This document shows positions 1 through 9,885 of a stretch of DNA of 44,422 nt, piece by piece (the stretch's first letter is position 1; each line of letters starts with the position of its first letter). The stretch covers positions 1 through 44,422 of the forward strand of contig PGZV01000013.1 in NCBI GenBank assembly GCA_002841495.1. Reading direction: 5' to 3'. The notes beneath the pieces are model-generated. The model worked only from the letters and a program-made list of their open reading frames with translations, did not search any database and was not told where the DNA came from. The stretch is from Firmicutes bacterium HGW-Firmicutes-2. GTDB lineage: Bacteria > Bacillota > Clostridia > Lachnospirales > Vallitaleaceae. The translations under genes and the position numbers were made by a program.

Positions 1-37
1 GAAATAGCATATCAGTTTAAGGTATTATGACATAAAA

Positions 38-73
38 AAACGGTAAACAGTAGAGCTGACTGGTTTACCGTTT
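38..73 (-). terminator. Intrinsic terminator at the end of the broken sensor kinase
   Basis: A perfect 11-bp stem (AAACGGTAAAC with GTTTACCGTTT) is followed on the minus strand by seven T residues. The stem contains the stop codon of the truncated kinase gene, so the last codons of that gene are part of the hairpin. Confidence 0.85.
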
Positions 74-826
74 ACTTAATGACGCGCTCCCAAAAATCAA
101 CGCCTTAACGGTGTTGTAACTTTTACTATTATAGCCGTATTGACTTATTTCCGATGAATAGACAATCTGATCTTTTGCATCTAAGATCAAGATATGTCCT
201 TTCTCTCCAAGATTCGATACATTGGACAGGGAATCTAATCCTTCAAAATTCATATCAATAAGCAAGACCCCAGTTTTAATAGTATTACCTTCTTGATACT
301 CAAAAGCTTTTGATACGGATATAACTTCACCCATATTTACTTCATAGATTTCTTGCATTTTTGGAGAAGAAAAATGAATGATTTTCGCATCAAAAATAGC
401 TGTTTTATACCATTCTTGAAGGGCTATAAATGAAGACTGCTTTTCTATATTTTGTGAAGATACGATTACTTGGCCGGAATTATCAAAAAGCACCACAGAT
501 ACAATACTATCTTCAAGGTTTTCTAGGGTCGTAAACAGATCCACTACTTGTGCTTTGTCCATCAACATATCGTAATCTAATGCCTTTTTCTGCAATAGAT
601 TGGCAATGCCTCCAACTCGATTTGTATAATTTTCATAATTAAACACAATTTGTTTATTGATCTCACTTGCTTGATCATAAACAAGGTCCTTACTTGTCTT
701 TGTACTTATATAGTATACAGATAACGTAGATATCGTAACGGATACAGCTAATACAACTGTAATCGTTACTATAATCGTCTGCATAATCGTAAAATGATTC
801 ATCGAAAAACCTTTAGTAAGCCTCAT
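65..826 (-). pseudogene. Truncated YesM-type sensor kinase (sensor part only)
   Basis: Only the N-terminal part of a two-component sensor kinase is present. There is a short cytoplasmic start, one membrane segment (about residues 14-36, MQTIIVTITVV onward) and most of an extracellular dCache-type ligand domain, with phrases such as KGHILILDAKDQIVYSS near the end. The protein stops after about 253 residues inside the sensor. The second membrane helix, HAMP, His-kinase and ATPase domains of this roughly 600-residue family are absent, and the stop lies inside a terminator hairpin. The start at 826 (MRLTKGFSMN) is chosen because GGAG lies 10 nt upstream, within the end of the response regulator gene, which it overlaps by 14 nt. 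YesM kinases normally pair with YesN regulators, so this is probably the broken partner of the gene at 813-2366. A membrane-bound decoy sensor is possible but less likely. Confidence 0.75.
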
Positions 827-2366
827 TTTTTCTATACTCCTTTGGTGATTGTCCCGTAGTCTTTTTAAAGCTATGACTAAAATAGTAAACGTCTTTATAG
901 CCACATTTTTCAGTAATCGTCACCATTTTGTCTTCGGTGCTTTTTAATAACAACTTGGCATGTTCAATCCTTTTTGAAACCAAGTAGCGGTTAAATGTTG
1001 TATCCGTCTCCTTTTTAAACAAAGTACTTAAATAAGATACGCTTATATTAAACGCATCACTGACCATATCCATGCTCATTTCAGGATTATCATAGTGTTG
1101 CTCTAGATAAGCTATAATATCATGCATGAGTTTAGATGATTTTCTTGTTTTTCTTACAGCAATATCTGCTTTCATCTCAGATGCAAGCTTAGTTATTAGC
1201 TTCATGAAGCCATCCATATTTTTAGATTCAATATACGTCTTAATTGTATTAATATCTAAGAAATGTCTCATGCTAGCACTAACACTATCTGAATACTCAA
1301 TCACTAATCCGCTCAGTGTAACGATGACACGAAAATAATCATATGTATGCTCTTCTATAATCTTTTGAGTAAGCTTACCTATATACGCCGAAAAATCTTG
1401 TTCATTCATATACCGTATATTTTTCTTAAATTCATTGATATCTTCTGCATTGAAGGTCTTTTTGTCAGAGATTATCGTGTTGTCTACATGGTAATTAATG
1501 GTATTTGAATCATCAACGCCATATGACTCCAATTCAAATTGGCTTTGTCTATACAGATCAAACAAATTCACAAATTTATCAGATACGCTGACACCCATTG
1601 CAATATCCACTAATATATATTTCTTTATATAGTTAATCACCTTATATAAAACAAGATCGAGAGTTTTCATAAAGTCATCTCCATCCGCTTCAACAATGCT
1701 CACTATATCTTGTCCGAAAAGAATGTGATAGGCAGTAAAAGTCTCACCTACTAATTCTTCCATCATCAGAAAACATTGATTTTTCTTCTTTTCCATTTCT
1801 ATAATATTACCGGAGAAATTCATTAATCTTGTACAGATGACCACATGAGGTTGAGTGATGTTTATACCCACTTCATGAACCATTAGCGCATCATCATTAT
1901 TTAGCTGGTATTCATTTAAATAATGATAAATAATACGATTTCTTACTTGGTTTACAACCATTTTTTCCTTTAGCTGTATATGTTCATTTTCTGCATCCAA
2001 GGACTGTTTAATCTTGTCTAAGAATTCCTCAACATTGCCGCTCGTAATTGGCTTTGACAAATATGCTACAACATCTAAATTAATCGCTTCTTTCAGATAG
2101 CTATAATCGTCATATCCTGAAATGATGGCCACTTTTACTGTTGGATAACTTTTGCGAATGATACGTGTTAATTCAATACCATCTACAAAAGGCATTTTTA
2201 TATCTGTAATGACAATGTCTGGTGTTTGTTCCTCTAATAAATCCAGTGCATCATAACCGTTTGCGGCTGATCCTATAACTTCAAAGACTTCTTGCCCCTC
2301 GATTTTGGATGCAATTCTACCTCGAACTTCATCTTCATCGTCAACTAAAACTATCGTATATTTCAT
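813..2366 (-). CDS. YesN-like response regulator, AraC-type DNA-binding
   Basis: This is a two-component regulator of 517 residues. An N-terminal receiver domain (residues 1-125) carries the acidic pair in VLVDDEDE, the phospho-acceptor Asp in DIVITDIKMPF and the conserved Lys in AYLSKPI. A long middle region follows, and a C-terminal AraC-type double helix-turn-helix ends in KKTTGQSPKEYR. YesN regulators control sugar uptake and polysaccharide-use genes. The start at 2366 (MKYTIVLVDD) follows a GAGGTGG ribosome site; an in-frame ATG at 2378 overlaps that site and is less likely. Its likely partner kinase downstream is truncated, so it may now answer to the kinase at 4892-6223, or be orphaned. 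The sugar-binding proteins just upstream suggest it belongs to a carbohydrate-sensing cassette. Confidence 0.9.
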   Translation of the reverse strand: MKYTIVLVDDEDEVRGRIASKIEGQEVFEVIGSAANGYDALDLLEEQTPDIVITDIKMPFVDGIELTRIIRKSYPTVKVAIISGYDDYSYLKEAINLDVVAYLSKPITSGNVEEFLDKIKQSLDAENEHIQLKEKMVVNQVRNRIIYHYLNEYQLNNDDALMVHEVGINITQPHVVICTRLMNFSGNIIEMEKKKNQCFLMMEELVGETFTAYHILFGQDIVSIVEADGDDFMKTLDLVLYKVINYIKKYILVDIAMGVSVSDKFVNLFDLYRQSQFELESYGVDDSNTINYHVDNTIISDKKTFNAEDINEFKKNIRYMNEQDFSAYIGKLTQKIIEEHTYDYFRVIVTLSGLVIEYSDSVSASMRHFLDINTIKTYIESKNMDGFMKLITKLASEMKADIAVRKTRKSSKLMHDIIAYLEQHYDNPEMSMDMVSDAFNISVSYLSTLFKKETDTTFNRYLVSKRIEHAKLLLKSTEDKMVTITEKCGYKDVYYFSHSFKKTTGQSPKEYRKNEAY

Positions 2367-2602
2367 AACCCACCTCATCTTATCTATTCTCACATCTTGC
2401 TCTACCATTTTTATACCTTAGTACTACAATAATACAGACCCAAATATCTGTCTATCTTTTTATTGTTATGAGACGCTAGAATAAACTTTCATTAAATGGC
2501 AGTTTGTCCTTGCTTGTATCGTTAATTATTTAACAATATAGGCCCTGTTACAAATACATGGCGCACAATTATTTGCTTACCACCTGGCGGTATTATGTCC
2601 GC

Positions 2603-3556
2603 TTATTGCCAACCTGTCGTTCCATATTCATCCACATTATAAATATCAATAAAAATTACATCTACAAAAATTTCCTTCTCAACTTCTTTACCTGCTAAGA
2701 TATCATAAGCAACCTGAGCCGCTGTTGTTCCAATAGTCATAGGTGATTGCGCTGCAGTGGCGGTCATCTTTCTATCTTTAATCATTTGCTTCGTTTCCGG
2801 AGCACCATCTATGCCATAAACAAGAATTTTTTCTTCACTTTCAACTGCTTGAAGTGCTGCTATTGCACCCATTGCTGTTGGATCATTTAATGCCATGACA
2901 ACGTTAATTTCTGGATTTACTTTTATTATGTTTTGCATAACAGACATAGCTTGTTCCAATTGACCTTCTGATGATTGCCTGGCAACGATTTCATAATTCT
3001 CCATGCCTGCAATCGTATCAATGAACCCTTGAGTTCTGTCAATAGCTGATTTAGCCGTTGGATGTTCTAGGATTACAATTTTAGCTTTGTTTAATTTTCT
3101 CATCATATCATTTGCACATATGACACCGGCATTATAATTGTCCGAAGCAATAATGGAGGCAACAAGCTCTGTATCATATACAGGCGCATCTACATTGATT
3201 ATTGGAATACCTGCTCTTTGTGCTGCTTCGAGGGCAGGACGGATGTCTTTCCAGTCCACTGGGGTTACAAAGATAGCATCTACACCTTGTGAAATAAGAT
3301 CCTCTATTTGACTGATCTGTTTGTCAGAATCCAGTGCAGGATCTAATGCAATAAGTTTATCACCATTCGCTTCTACGACATCTTTTATACCCTTATTCAG
3401 TAAAACAAAGAAAGGATTATTCAGAGTCATATAAGTCGCTCCAAACTTATAAGATGTTTTTAATTGTGACTTATTATTATTCCTTTCCGTACTACATCCA
3501 AAAAGCACACCTACAACCATCGATAAGACGAGTAGTATGACTAATACTTTTTTCAT
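2603..3556 (-). CDS. Ribose-type sugar-binding lipoprotein, possible sensor partner
   Basis: This is a 317-residue periplasmic-binding-protein family I (RbsB-like) protein. A lipoprotein signal ends at VGVLFGCS, with Cys21 as the anchoring residue. The body shows the family pattern: YMTLNNPFFVLLNKGIK in the first beta strand and helix, ISQGVDAIFVTPVDW, and VVMALNDPTAMGAIAAL. No permease or ATPase is beside it. It sits instead between another binding protein and a YesN regulator, in an operon with a histidine kinase. In Clostridium beijerinckii a lone binding protein (XylFII) senses xylose for a kinase and YesN, and that role is my inference here. It could also serve the mmsAB transporter nearby. 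GGAGGGGATAAA precedes the ATG. Confidence 0.85.
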   Translation of the reverse strand: MKKVLVILLVLSMVVGVLFGCSTERNNNKSQLKTSYKFGATYMTLNNPFFVLLNKGIKDVVEANGDKLIALDPALDSDKQISQIEDLISQGVDAIFVTPVDWKDIRPALEAAQRAGIPIINVDAPVYDTELVASIIASDNYNAGVICANDMMRKLNKAKIVILEHPTAKSAIDRTQGFIDTIAGMENYEIVARQSSEGQLEQAMSVMQNIIKVNPEINVVMALNDPTAMGAIAALQAVESEEKILVYGIDGAPETKQMIKDRKMTATAAQSPMTIGTTAAQVAYDILAGKEVEKEIFVDVIFIDIYNVDEYGTTGWQ

Positions 3557-3573
3557 TTTATCCCCTCCAAGTA

Positions 3574-4899
3574 CTAATTCTCACTTTCAAGTATATTATC
3601 AGCTTCTTCTCTAACACTGCGTATAATCTCTTGCATGGATTTGTCATCCATAATATTCACTTTAATCCTTATGTCCATAGATTCAATGAGCTTTTGATAC
3701 TTTTTAAAGGTTGGTTCAATAACCGATTGATCGATTACCAACTCCAAAAAAGCCGAGTCCAGAACGTTACTAAGTAGTTCATCCTGGGCACTTGCCTTAT
3801 TAGATACCGAAATTTTGGTAGGCAATGTATATGTATAGTCCCAAACCATTTGTTGCACTTCATCATCATTACTCATGAACTTGATAAATTCCCAGGCTAA
3901 GTCTTTATTCTTGGACCTACTGCTCATGCCCCATTGCACCGTATAAAGTTTGCCTATACTTGTATTATGATCCACGCTTGGAAAAGATAGGGGCTCCCAA
4001 GTGAAGTCAGAGTATTTTTTCACTTTATAGGGATAAGGCTTATAGGCCCTAAACTCTGCCAAAGAAAAAGTTTTAAACCCAACCAATCCTTGATCAAATG
4101 CATATGGCGGTACGATTTGCCCACTGTTTTGTGTATATAACTCCTTTGAGACCTCAATTGCTTTTCTAAGCTTCTCTTCGTCATAAACTTCAATAGCCTT
4201 GTCGCCAGCTTCAAAGGTTCCTTTGGCAGCATAGTATGTATTCTCCCATCCATAACCAACCACACCAAACTGGTCATTAATGCCATCCTGATTTGTATCT
4301 TTTGTCAATTCATTACACATTCTCAAAAATTCTTCAAGCGTCCAGTCCATTTCGGGTACCGTCAAGTTATTATCCTTCAACAAGGTTTCATTTACAATCA
4401 TAAATGTTGGTACTATTTGAAAAGGCATGGCATATTGGTAGCCATCATAGATACCGGCCTCTATCCCCTTCTTATAAAAGTCTTCTGGATGAAAAGTAGA
4501 ATCGTCTTTCATGTATGTATCCAAAGGTTGTAACATACCGATTGAAGACAAGGTATCAAAATCTTCTCCTAGTACAATAAAAACATCCGGTTCATTACCG
4601 TTGAGTATCTTTTGTGCCAACCACTCTGAATAATCTTCCATTAAGGTACCGCTTCGATACTGAACAATCACATCCGGATTTGCTTTTTCAAAAAGCTTAA
4701 TCGCCTCGTCATAAATGCGATATACATCAATTTGCGGAACACCCCATTCATTTCCTGAGTAAATACCTATTTGAATGACCGTTTTCTTATCGGACTTCAG
4801 TCCCTGAACAAAAAATATGCTTATTATAATCAGGGCTATCACAATTAAAGCTATCACACTTTTTTTCACATTTTCTCCTAATTTGCTTTTATCAATCAT
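3574..4899 (-). CDS. Membrane-anchored extracellular solute-binding protein, family 1
   Basis: This 441-residue protein resembles maltose/oligosaccharide-type binding proteins. An N-terminal helix (about residues 13-32, VIALIVIALIIISIFFVQGL) has no lipobox cysteine, so it probably stays as a membrane anchor. The rest has the usual pattern: AIKLFEKANPDVIVQY, a DVFIVLGEDFD strand, and a C-terminal SRSKNKDLAWEFIKFM. No transporter is encoded next to it. It overlaps the end of the upstream histidine kinase gene by 8 nt and lies 17 nt before the sugar-binding lipoprotein gene, so the three are co-translated. A ligand-sensing subunit for the kinase is more likely than a transport function. GGGGGT before the ATG at 4899 sets the start. 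Confidence 0.82.
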   Translation of the reverse strand: MIDKSKLGENVKKSVIALIVIALIIISIFFVQGLKSDKKTVIQIGIYSGNEWGVPQIDVYRIYDEAIKLFEKANPDVIVQYRSGTLMEDYSEWLAQKILNGNEPDVFIVLGEDFDTLSSIGMLQPLDTYMKDDSTFHPEDFYKKGIEAGIYDGYQYAMPFQIVPTFMIVNETLLKDNNLTVPEMDWTLEEFLRMCNELTKDTNQDGINDQFGVVGYGWENTYYAAKGTFEAGDKAIEVYDEEKLRKAIEVSKELYTQNSGQIVPPYAFDQGLVGFKTFSLAEFRAYKPYPYKVKKYSDFTWEPLSFPSVDHNTSIGKLYTVQWGMSSRSKNKDLAWEFIKFMSNDDEVQQMVWDYTYTLPTKISVSNKASAQDELLSNVLDSAFLELVIDQSVIEPTFKKYQKLIESMDIRIKVNIMDDKSMQEIIRSVREEADNILESEN

Positions 4900-6223
4900 A
4901 TGCAGACCCCCATCTTATTGGGATTCCAACATATATTGTAAAACCCTCTCCAGGATTCGTTTCATACTCCATCGTTCCATTTAACATAGCAATTCTTTCT
5001 CTAATGTGTGTTAATCCAAACCCCTCTTCAACATTTACACTGCCTTTCCCATTATCCGTAACCATCACATTCACTATATGTTGGTAAAAATCTATATGTA
5101 AATCGATATGACTTGCTTTCCCATGTCTAATTGCATTCGTAATAGATTCTTGAATAATTCGATAGACTGTCTGTTCTTCATCTTCTTTAAGCTTAAGGAT
5201 GACCCCACTGATCTCCATATCAATCTTAACAGGTGTACATTCATTGATATCATTCACCATGTCTGTTACTGCCGGAATAAGCTCATACTTCGAAATCGTA
5301 TCTACTTTTAATTCTCGAACAGAACGACGAACGTCATCTAAGCCTTTTCTAGAGAGATCCAGTATTTTACCTAATTGTTTTTGTGCAACTTCAGGCTCAA
5401 ATCCGATAATTGAAACACAAGCTTCTAAGCCGGTTGTAATACTTGTCAACGAATGTCCTAATATATCGTGTATTTCCCTTGCCAGACGATTTCGTTCCTT
5501 CATTTTTGCATTTTCTTCCATGGTTTGAGCAAAATCTTCAAGTTGCATATTTGCCATCTTAAGCTCAGATGCTGTTTCTCTTAACTTAGTATTTAATGAA
5601 CTTATGGCTGCATTTTCATTAATCTTGTTTTGTAGTAAAAGATATAGGAAGCCTATGAAACCAATTTCATTAATAGAGGTCAACAGATTCTTCCCAACTA
5701 ACATGAATATTTTTACTTCTTCTGAATTATAATCTACATATTCTGTAAGTGACAACATAGAAAGTCGATTGGACCAAATATCATAGTCTAATAATATAAA
5801 CGAGATTAGAGCAAAAATGAGCATCCATACCCTTGCATGTGGTTCTTTAGCATAAGTAATTATATTCATCATCAAAAGGAGAAATATACCTCGGTAACTA
5901 AAGTTCATGTAATAAACAATCATAAAGCAGAGCCAAAAATCAACCAACAAAAGCAATTTTACACCAAAAAACTTTTTCTTAAGTAAGTAACTTTTCAATA
6001 CATTTGAAGCACCAAGTGCTAACATATACACCATTGCAAGCACCGCTATATTTTGTGGAATAATAGGTAAATACTGTACCCGTTCAAGAAATTCTCGTGC
6101 TAAAAACCCATCAAAAATCTTTGTCGTTGTTGATGAGATAATAAAAGAGAAAAAAAGAATAACAACAACGTTAACTAAGTAATTCAGTTTTCGTATGATT
6201 GATATTGGTGTTGTTTCAAGCAT
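4892..6223 (-). CDS. NarL-family histidine kinase (HisKA_3)
   Basis: This is a membrane sensor kinase of 443 residues. The first 200 residues contain about six hydrophobic helices with very short loops, so no large extracellular sensor is present. A coiled coil (EENAKMKERNRLA) leads to the phospho-acceptor helix REIHDILGHSLTSI, then an HATPase domain with a degenerate N box (RIIQESITNAIRHG) and the G-box stretch DNGKGS/GFGLTHIRERI. This architecture pairs with NarL/LuxR-type regulators; the only one in the window is at 13003-13662. Because the kinase lacks an external domain and is co-translated with two solute-binding proteins, I infer that those proteins bring the signal. The ATG at 6223 is chosen over the upstream GTG because the GTG lies in the GGGGTG ribosome site. 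Confidence 0.9.
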   Translation of the reverse strand: MLETTPISIIRKLNYLVNVVVILFFSFIISSTTTKIFDGFLAREFLERVQYLPIIPQNIAVLAMVYMLALGASNVLKSYLLKKKFFGVKLLLLVDFWLCFMIVYYMNFSYRGIFLLLMMNIITYAKEPHARVWMLIFALISFILLDYDIWSNRLSMLSLTEYVDYNSEEVKIFMLVGKNLLTSINEIGFIGFLYLLLQNKINENAAISSLNTKLRETASELKMANMQLEDFAQTMEENAKMKERNRLAREIHDILGHSLTSITTGLEACVSIIGFEPEVAQKQLGKILDLSRKGLDDVRRSVRELKVDTISKYELIPAVTDMVNDINECTPVKIDMEISGVILKLKEDEEQTVYRIIQESITNAIRHGKASHIDLHIDFYQHIVNVMVTDNGKGSVNVEEGFGLTHIRERIAMLNGTMEYETNPGEGFTIYVGIPIRWGSAYD

Positions 6224-6295
6224 GTAATTCACCCCTAGCTACATGGAATATCTGATCATCTCCACCTAGACAAATGTATGTCTATAAATCTATTT

Positions 6296-6335
6296 AAATA
6301 GCGTAACTTTCCCAGATAGAGAAGTTACGCTATTT
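6296..6335. terminator. Terminator hairpin between chemoreceptor and kinase operon
   Basis: A 14-bp perfect stem (AAATAGCGTAACTT pairing with AAGTTACGCTATTT) has a 12-nt loop. It follows the chemoreceptor gene on the minus strand and separates it from the kinase operon. The T tract is only moderate. Confidence 0.7.
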
Positions 6336-6434
6336 ACTACTCTTGATCATCCGATACCTTATTATAGCATATCCAGTTAAGGTTATACTTTCAAAATCTG
6401 TGCCAATAGAACATTTTTGTAATGATGGACTTTA

Positions 6435-8498
6435 TTATTCATTTTGAATATTAAATTGTTCCATTTGTTGTCTTAAAATAGTAATGACATTATTAAGCTC
6501 TGAGGAGACATTAACAAGTTGCTCCACGGTTACGAGTTGTTCTTGACCATTCGCTAATACCTGCTCTATTGAAGCGGCTGATTCTTCTGCTATGGCTGCA
6601 ATACTTGTAATGGAATTTGTAGCATCGATTTGAACATGATCCAATCCGTTTAATAACTCATACACAAGATTAACCTCACGCATGATGGTATCCATATTTG
6701 TAATAATTTCCTTAAAGATGACACCTGTATTCGTAACCGCTTTTTCTTGTTTTGTATAAATTGTGCTACCTTCTTGAATCATCTTTTGTGTCATTGTAAT
6801 TGCTTCATTAATATCACTGATGATATGCGAAATACTTTTAGCGGCTTCTTTGGATTGAACGGCTAATTTTCTAACTTCATCAGCGACAACAGCAAATCCT
6901 TTTCCAGATTCTCCGGCACGTGCTGCCTCTATTGCTGCATTTAAGGATAGTAAATTGGTTTGCTCACTGATACCGTCTATCATACCGATTATACCGGAAA
7001 TCTCATCAAACCTTCCTACCAACAAAGACATATCCATCTCAATTCTTCGAGATAATTCCATGGTATCTTTTGTGCTCAAATTCAATGTGTCTAATGTACT
7101 TTTTGCATTTTCACTTGCATCTTTGGTACTATTGGTCGCTTTTACAACATATGTAAAGTGTTCTTCAGTTGCATTAAATTGATTCACCAAGTCCCGAACA
7201 ACGAGTGCGGCATTTTCAGCATCTTTTGCTTGTTCAGCAGCACCATCGGCAACGGACTCAACGGCTTGCATCACTTCTTTAGATGATAGCGCAGAAACCT
7301 CTGAAATCGTACTGAGTTCGCTTGAGTTGATTGAGACCCGCTCCACAACTGCGCCTACTTCTTCTATCAAGGTTCTCATGTTCGCCATCATATGGTTGAA
7401 GCTTTGAGAAAGCTGCCCAATCTCATGTTTGCCTGTATATTTGGATTGAACAGTTAAATCCCCTTGTTCAACTAACTTCATTTTTTTACGTATGTAATCT
7501 ATTGGCTTTGATATTGAGATTGCAATAAAAATCCCAATAAATACTGCAACAACCACAAAAAATACTGTTAGTATCAGAGCCACATCTTTAAGGCGTGTAA
7601 TATCACCTAAAATAGCACTTGTTGGAATTTTAAGTACATATATCCAACCATTACTAAGCATGCTAAATAGAATTATAGATTCATTTTCAATACCGGTTGT
7701 TGTTATATATGAGCCAACTTTTTCGTTCGGATCTGCTTTAATTGTTTGAGTTAATTCATTGTTAAAATCCGCGTTTTTCATGTCTCCGCTATCTTTAGCA
7801 ACCATAATCACTTGCCCTGAAAGATCTAATAGAGAAGATTCATCCATGTTGTTAAAATCACTTATTCTTAAATCATTCAACAACAAATCTTTTCTCACTT
7901 CAATAACCATCGTACCTATTGATTCGTCTGAATTTAATTTTTTAATGTTACGCATCAGAAACAAATCATTTGTACCATATAGATCATGAAACCATACAGG
8001 TTTTTCACCGGCTTCTATTACCTTTTTCTTTTCATCAGAATCAGCAAAAGTTTTGTACAAATCTTTTTGATCTCCGGTCACACTTCCGATAATTTCATTC
8101 TCTTTAATAAAGAATATGTTAACAATTAAAGAATTTGTAAATAATATAGATTCAACTTTTTTAGATATATTTTGCTGTCGATCATTCATCATATAGAAAT
8201 CATTATCATAGTCGCTCGGTCCTTTTCCAAGGACTCTATTCATATCAACGTCTACAAGAATCATTTTTGAATTGTCTTCAATACTGAGGAGCTTGTTGTC
8301 GAAAATATTCGTTACCTTATTTACATAGGCTGTGTTTGAACTGTTAACTTTATCCATTATTGAAGAACTTGCCTGACTGGTTAGAATAACAACAATAATG
8401 GCTATTGGCAATACAGCAATCAAGATGTGTGAAAGAATCAATTTTGCTTTTATCGAAAGCAACTGACTTCTATTTTTGCTTTTTTTATTTTGTAACAC
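6435..8498 (-). CDS. Methyl-accepting chemotaxis protein
   Basis: This is a 687-residue transmembrane chemoreceptor. It has a first membrane helix at about residues 20-42, an extracellular dCache-like sensor, a second membrane helix at about 300-325 ([20 protein letters not shown]), a HAMP linker ([20 protein letters not shown]) and a long cytoplasmic coiled coil. The highly conserved hairpin tip is at about 510-545, with [19 protein letters not shown] and [13 protein letters not shown]. These tips bind CheW and CheA. The start is a GTG at 8498 preceded by AGGAGG six bases upstream. It lies between a sugar-sensing kinase operon and a sugar transporter, so a carbohydrate ligand is plausible. 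No flagellar or che genes are in the window. Confidence 0.95.
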   Translation of the reverse strand: MLQNKKSKNRSQLLSIKAKLILSHILIAVLPIAIIVVILTSQASSSIMDKVNSSNTAYVNKVTNIFDNKLLSIEDNSKMILVDVDMNRVLGKGPSDYDNDFYMMNDRQQNISKKVESILFTNSLIVNIFFIKENEIIGSVTGDQKDLYKTFADSDEKKKVIEAGEKPVWFHDLYGTNDLFLMRNIKKLNSDESIGTMVIEVRKDLLLNDLRISDFNNMDESSLLDLSGQVIMVAKDSGDMKNADFNNELTQTIKADPNEKVGSYITTTGIENESIILFSMLSNGWIYVLKIPTSAILGDITRLKDVALILTVFFVVVAVFIGIFIAISISKPIDYIRKKMKLVEQGDLTVQSKYTGKHEIGQLSQSFNHMMANMRTLIEEVGAVVERVSINSSELSTISEVSALSSKEVMQAVESVADGAAEQAKDAENAALVVRDLVNQFNATEEHFTYVVKATNSTKDASENAKSTLDTLNLSTKDTMELSRRIEMDMSLLVGRFDEISGIIGMIDGISEQTNLLSLNAAIEAARAGESGKGFAVVADEVRKLAVQSKEAAKSISHIISDINEAITMTQKMIQEGSTIYTKQEKAVTNTGVIFKEIITNMDTIMREVNLVYELLNGLDHVQIDATNSITSIAAIAEESAASIEQVLANGQEQLVTVEQLVNVSSELNNVITILRQQMEQFNIQNE

Positions 8499-8549
8499 TG
8501 TTTGCCTCCTTAAATGGAATACTTAAAGGTCACAAATATACTGATTAAC

Positions 8550-8579
8550 AAAAGTGCCAATAAAGTTATTGGCACTTTT
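8550..8579. terminator. Terminator after the mmsAB-chvE operon
   Basis: A 14-bp inverted repeat (AAAAGTGCCAATAA with TTATTGGCACTTTT) has A/T runs on both sides. It ends the sugar transporter operon on the minus strand, before the chemoreceptor gene. Confidence 0.85.
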
Positions 8580-8650
8580 GAAAGAAAGCTTAAATTATTC
8601 CACTGTCGACATGACAGTAATCAGTTTATTTATTAGGTTCTTGGGGCTTC

Positions 8651-9778
8651 CTATTTTAATAACTCTAAACGACCTGGATCATTTGCGAAAGCTTCTTTAA
8701 TATTTTCTTTAGTTACAACAAGTGGTGGAAGCGCATAGATGCCTACTTCTTTCATACCATTATCTGTAGTTTCATCAGGTGCAGGTAACCCGTTACCAGC
8801 TTGTAGTGCTTTGATAATTTCAATAGTTTTGCTAACCAATGTATCTGTTGGCTTTGCAATTGTTGAATATTGTCTGCCTTCCCAAATCCAAGTAACAGTC
8901 TCGTTTTCAGCATCAAGGCCTGAAGTGACTGGCGTTTCTTGTCCTGCTTGTCCAGAAGCAGTAATAACTGCACGAGCAATTCCGTCGTTAGGACAAAGTA
9001 CACCGTGGATTTCCTTATCTGAGTAGAAACCTGAAAGAAGTGAATCCATACGCGCTTGTGCTTTTGAATTATCCCAGTCTAATGTAGCAGCTTGAGTAAA
9101 GTCCGTTTGACCTGATACAACAACAATCGTACCATCATCAATCTTAGGTTGAAGCACTGTCATAGCACCTTTGAAAAAGTTTGGAGCGTTAGGGTCAGCA
9201 GGGCCGCCACCGAATAACTCGATGTTGTAAGGACCTTCGCCTTTTTGAGCTGCTAGTCCGGTTAGTAAAGCTTCGCCTTGAAGTACACCGGTTTTGATAC
9301 TGTCAAACTGTACAACACCGTCAATAGCAGTTGTGTTTTCAATAAGTCGATCATATCCAATGATAAAGATACCAGCCGCAGCTGCTTCTTCTAGAACACC
9401 ACCAAGTTGAGAACCATCAACAGGACCAACAACGATTACTTTAGCGCCATTTTGAACCATAGATTCAATTTGTTGTTGTTGTGTAGGAACTTTGTTATCT
9501 GCATGTTGAACGATTGCCTGAAAACCAGCAGCCTCCAATTTGCTTTTGAACATCTCATCTGCTTCTGCCCAGTTCTGTGTGCCTAGCCAAGGTAGTGCAA
9601 CGCCGATGACTGAATCTGCAGCAAAGCCAGCTTCCGCTGTAGCAGGTGCCTCAGGTGTTTCTGTGGTTTCTGTTGTTTCCGTAGTTTCTGGCTCGACGCG
9701 TTCCGGTGTTTTACCGCAACCTGCAACCATTACCGTGATAAGAGATACCATGATTAATAACGATAGTAATTTTTTCAT
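8651..9778 (-). CDS. chvE: Multiple-sugar-binding lipoprotein (ChvE type)
   Basis: This is the extracytoplasmic receptor of a monosaccharide ABC importer, 375 residues. A lipoprotein signal ends at VMVAGCGK. A Thr/Glu-rich linker (TTETTETTET) tethers the domain away from the membrane. The family I fold follows, with GVALPWLGTQNWAEADEM, IVVGPVDGSQLGGVLEEA and GVLCPNDGIARAVI. It is the last gene of a three-gene operon with its ATPase and permease, and a terminator follows. The start at 9778 (MKKLLSLL) follows GGGTGG; the upstream in-frame ATG has no ribosome site. ChvE-type receptors bind several aldoses such as galactose, xylose and arabinose; the exact sugar cannot be read from the sequence. 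Confidence 0.92.
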   Translation of the reverse strand: MKKLLSLLIMVSLITVMVAGCGKTPERVEPETTETTETTETPEAPATAEAGFAADSVIGVALPWLGTQNWAEADEMFKSKLEAAGFQAIVQHADNKVPTQQQQIESMVQNGAKVIVVGPVDGSQLGGVLEEAAAAGIFIIGYDRLIENTTAIDGVVQFDSIKTGVLQGEALLTGLAAQKGEGPYNIELFGGGPADPNAPNFFKGAMTVLQPKIDDGTIVVVSGQTDFTQAATLDWDNSKAQARMDSLLSGFYSDKEIHGVLCPNDGIARAVITASGQAGQETPVTSGLDAENETVTWIWEGRQYSTIAKPTDTLVSKTIEIIKALQAGNGLPAPDETTDNGMKEVGIYALPPLVVTKENIKEAFANDPGRLELLK

Positions 9779-9885
9779 TTCTATTCCACCCTTCTGTTTT
9801 AAGTCCATCGACTAATTATGTAATCTCTGCCAACAGTCATCATTCATCCACTGTTGACTGAGTTACCTTCAATAAGTTTACAAGT

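Noticed and set aside
2521-2534. Near-palindrome gttaattatttaac upstream of the YesN gene
   Set aside because: The arms are only five bases and AT-rich, so chance is likely.
5108-5528. Plus-strand open frames opposite the histidine kinase
   Set aside because: They lie antisense to a well-supported kinase gene, lack ribosome sites and encode no recognisable protein.
9659-9690. Short tandem DNA repeat (ttctgttgtttccgtagttt type)
   Set aside because: It encodes the Thr/Glu-rich linker of the ChvE-type lipoprotein and is not an independent repeat element or CRISPR array.
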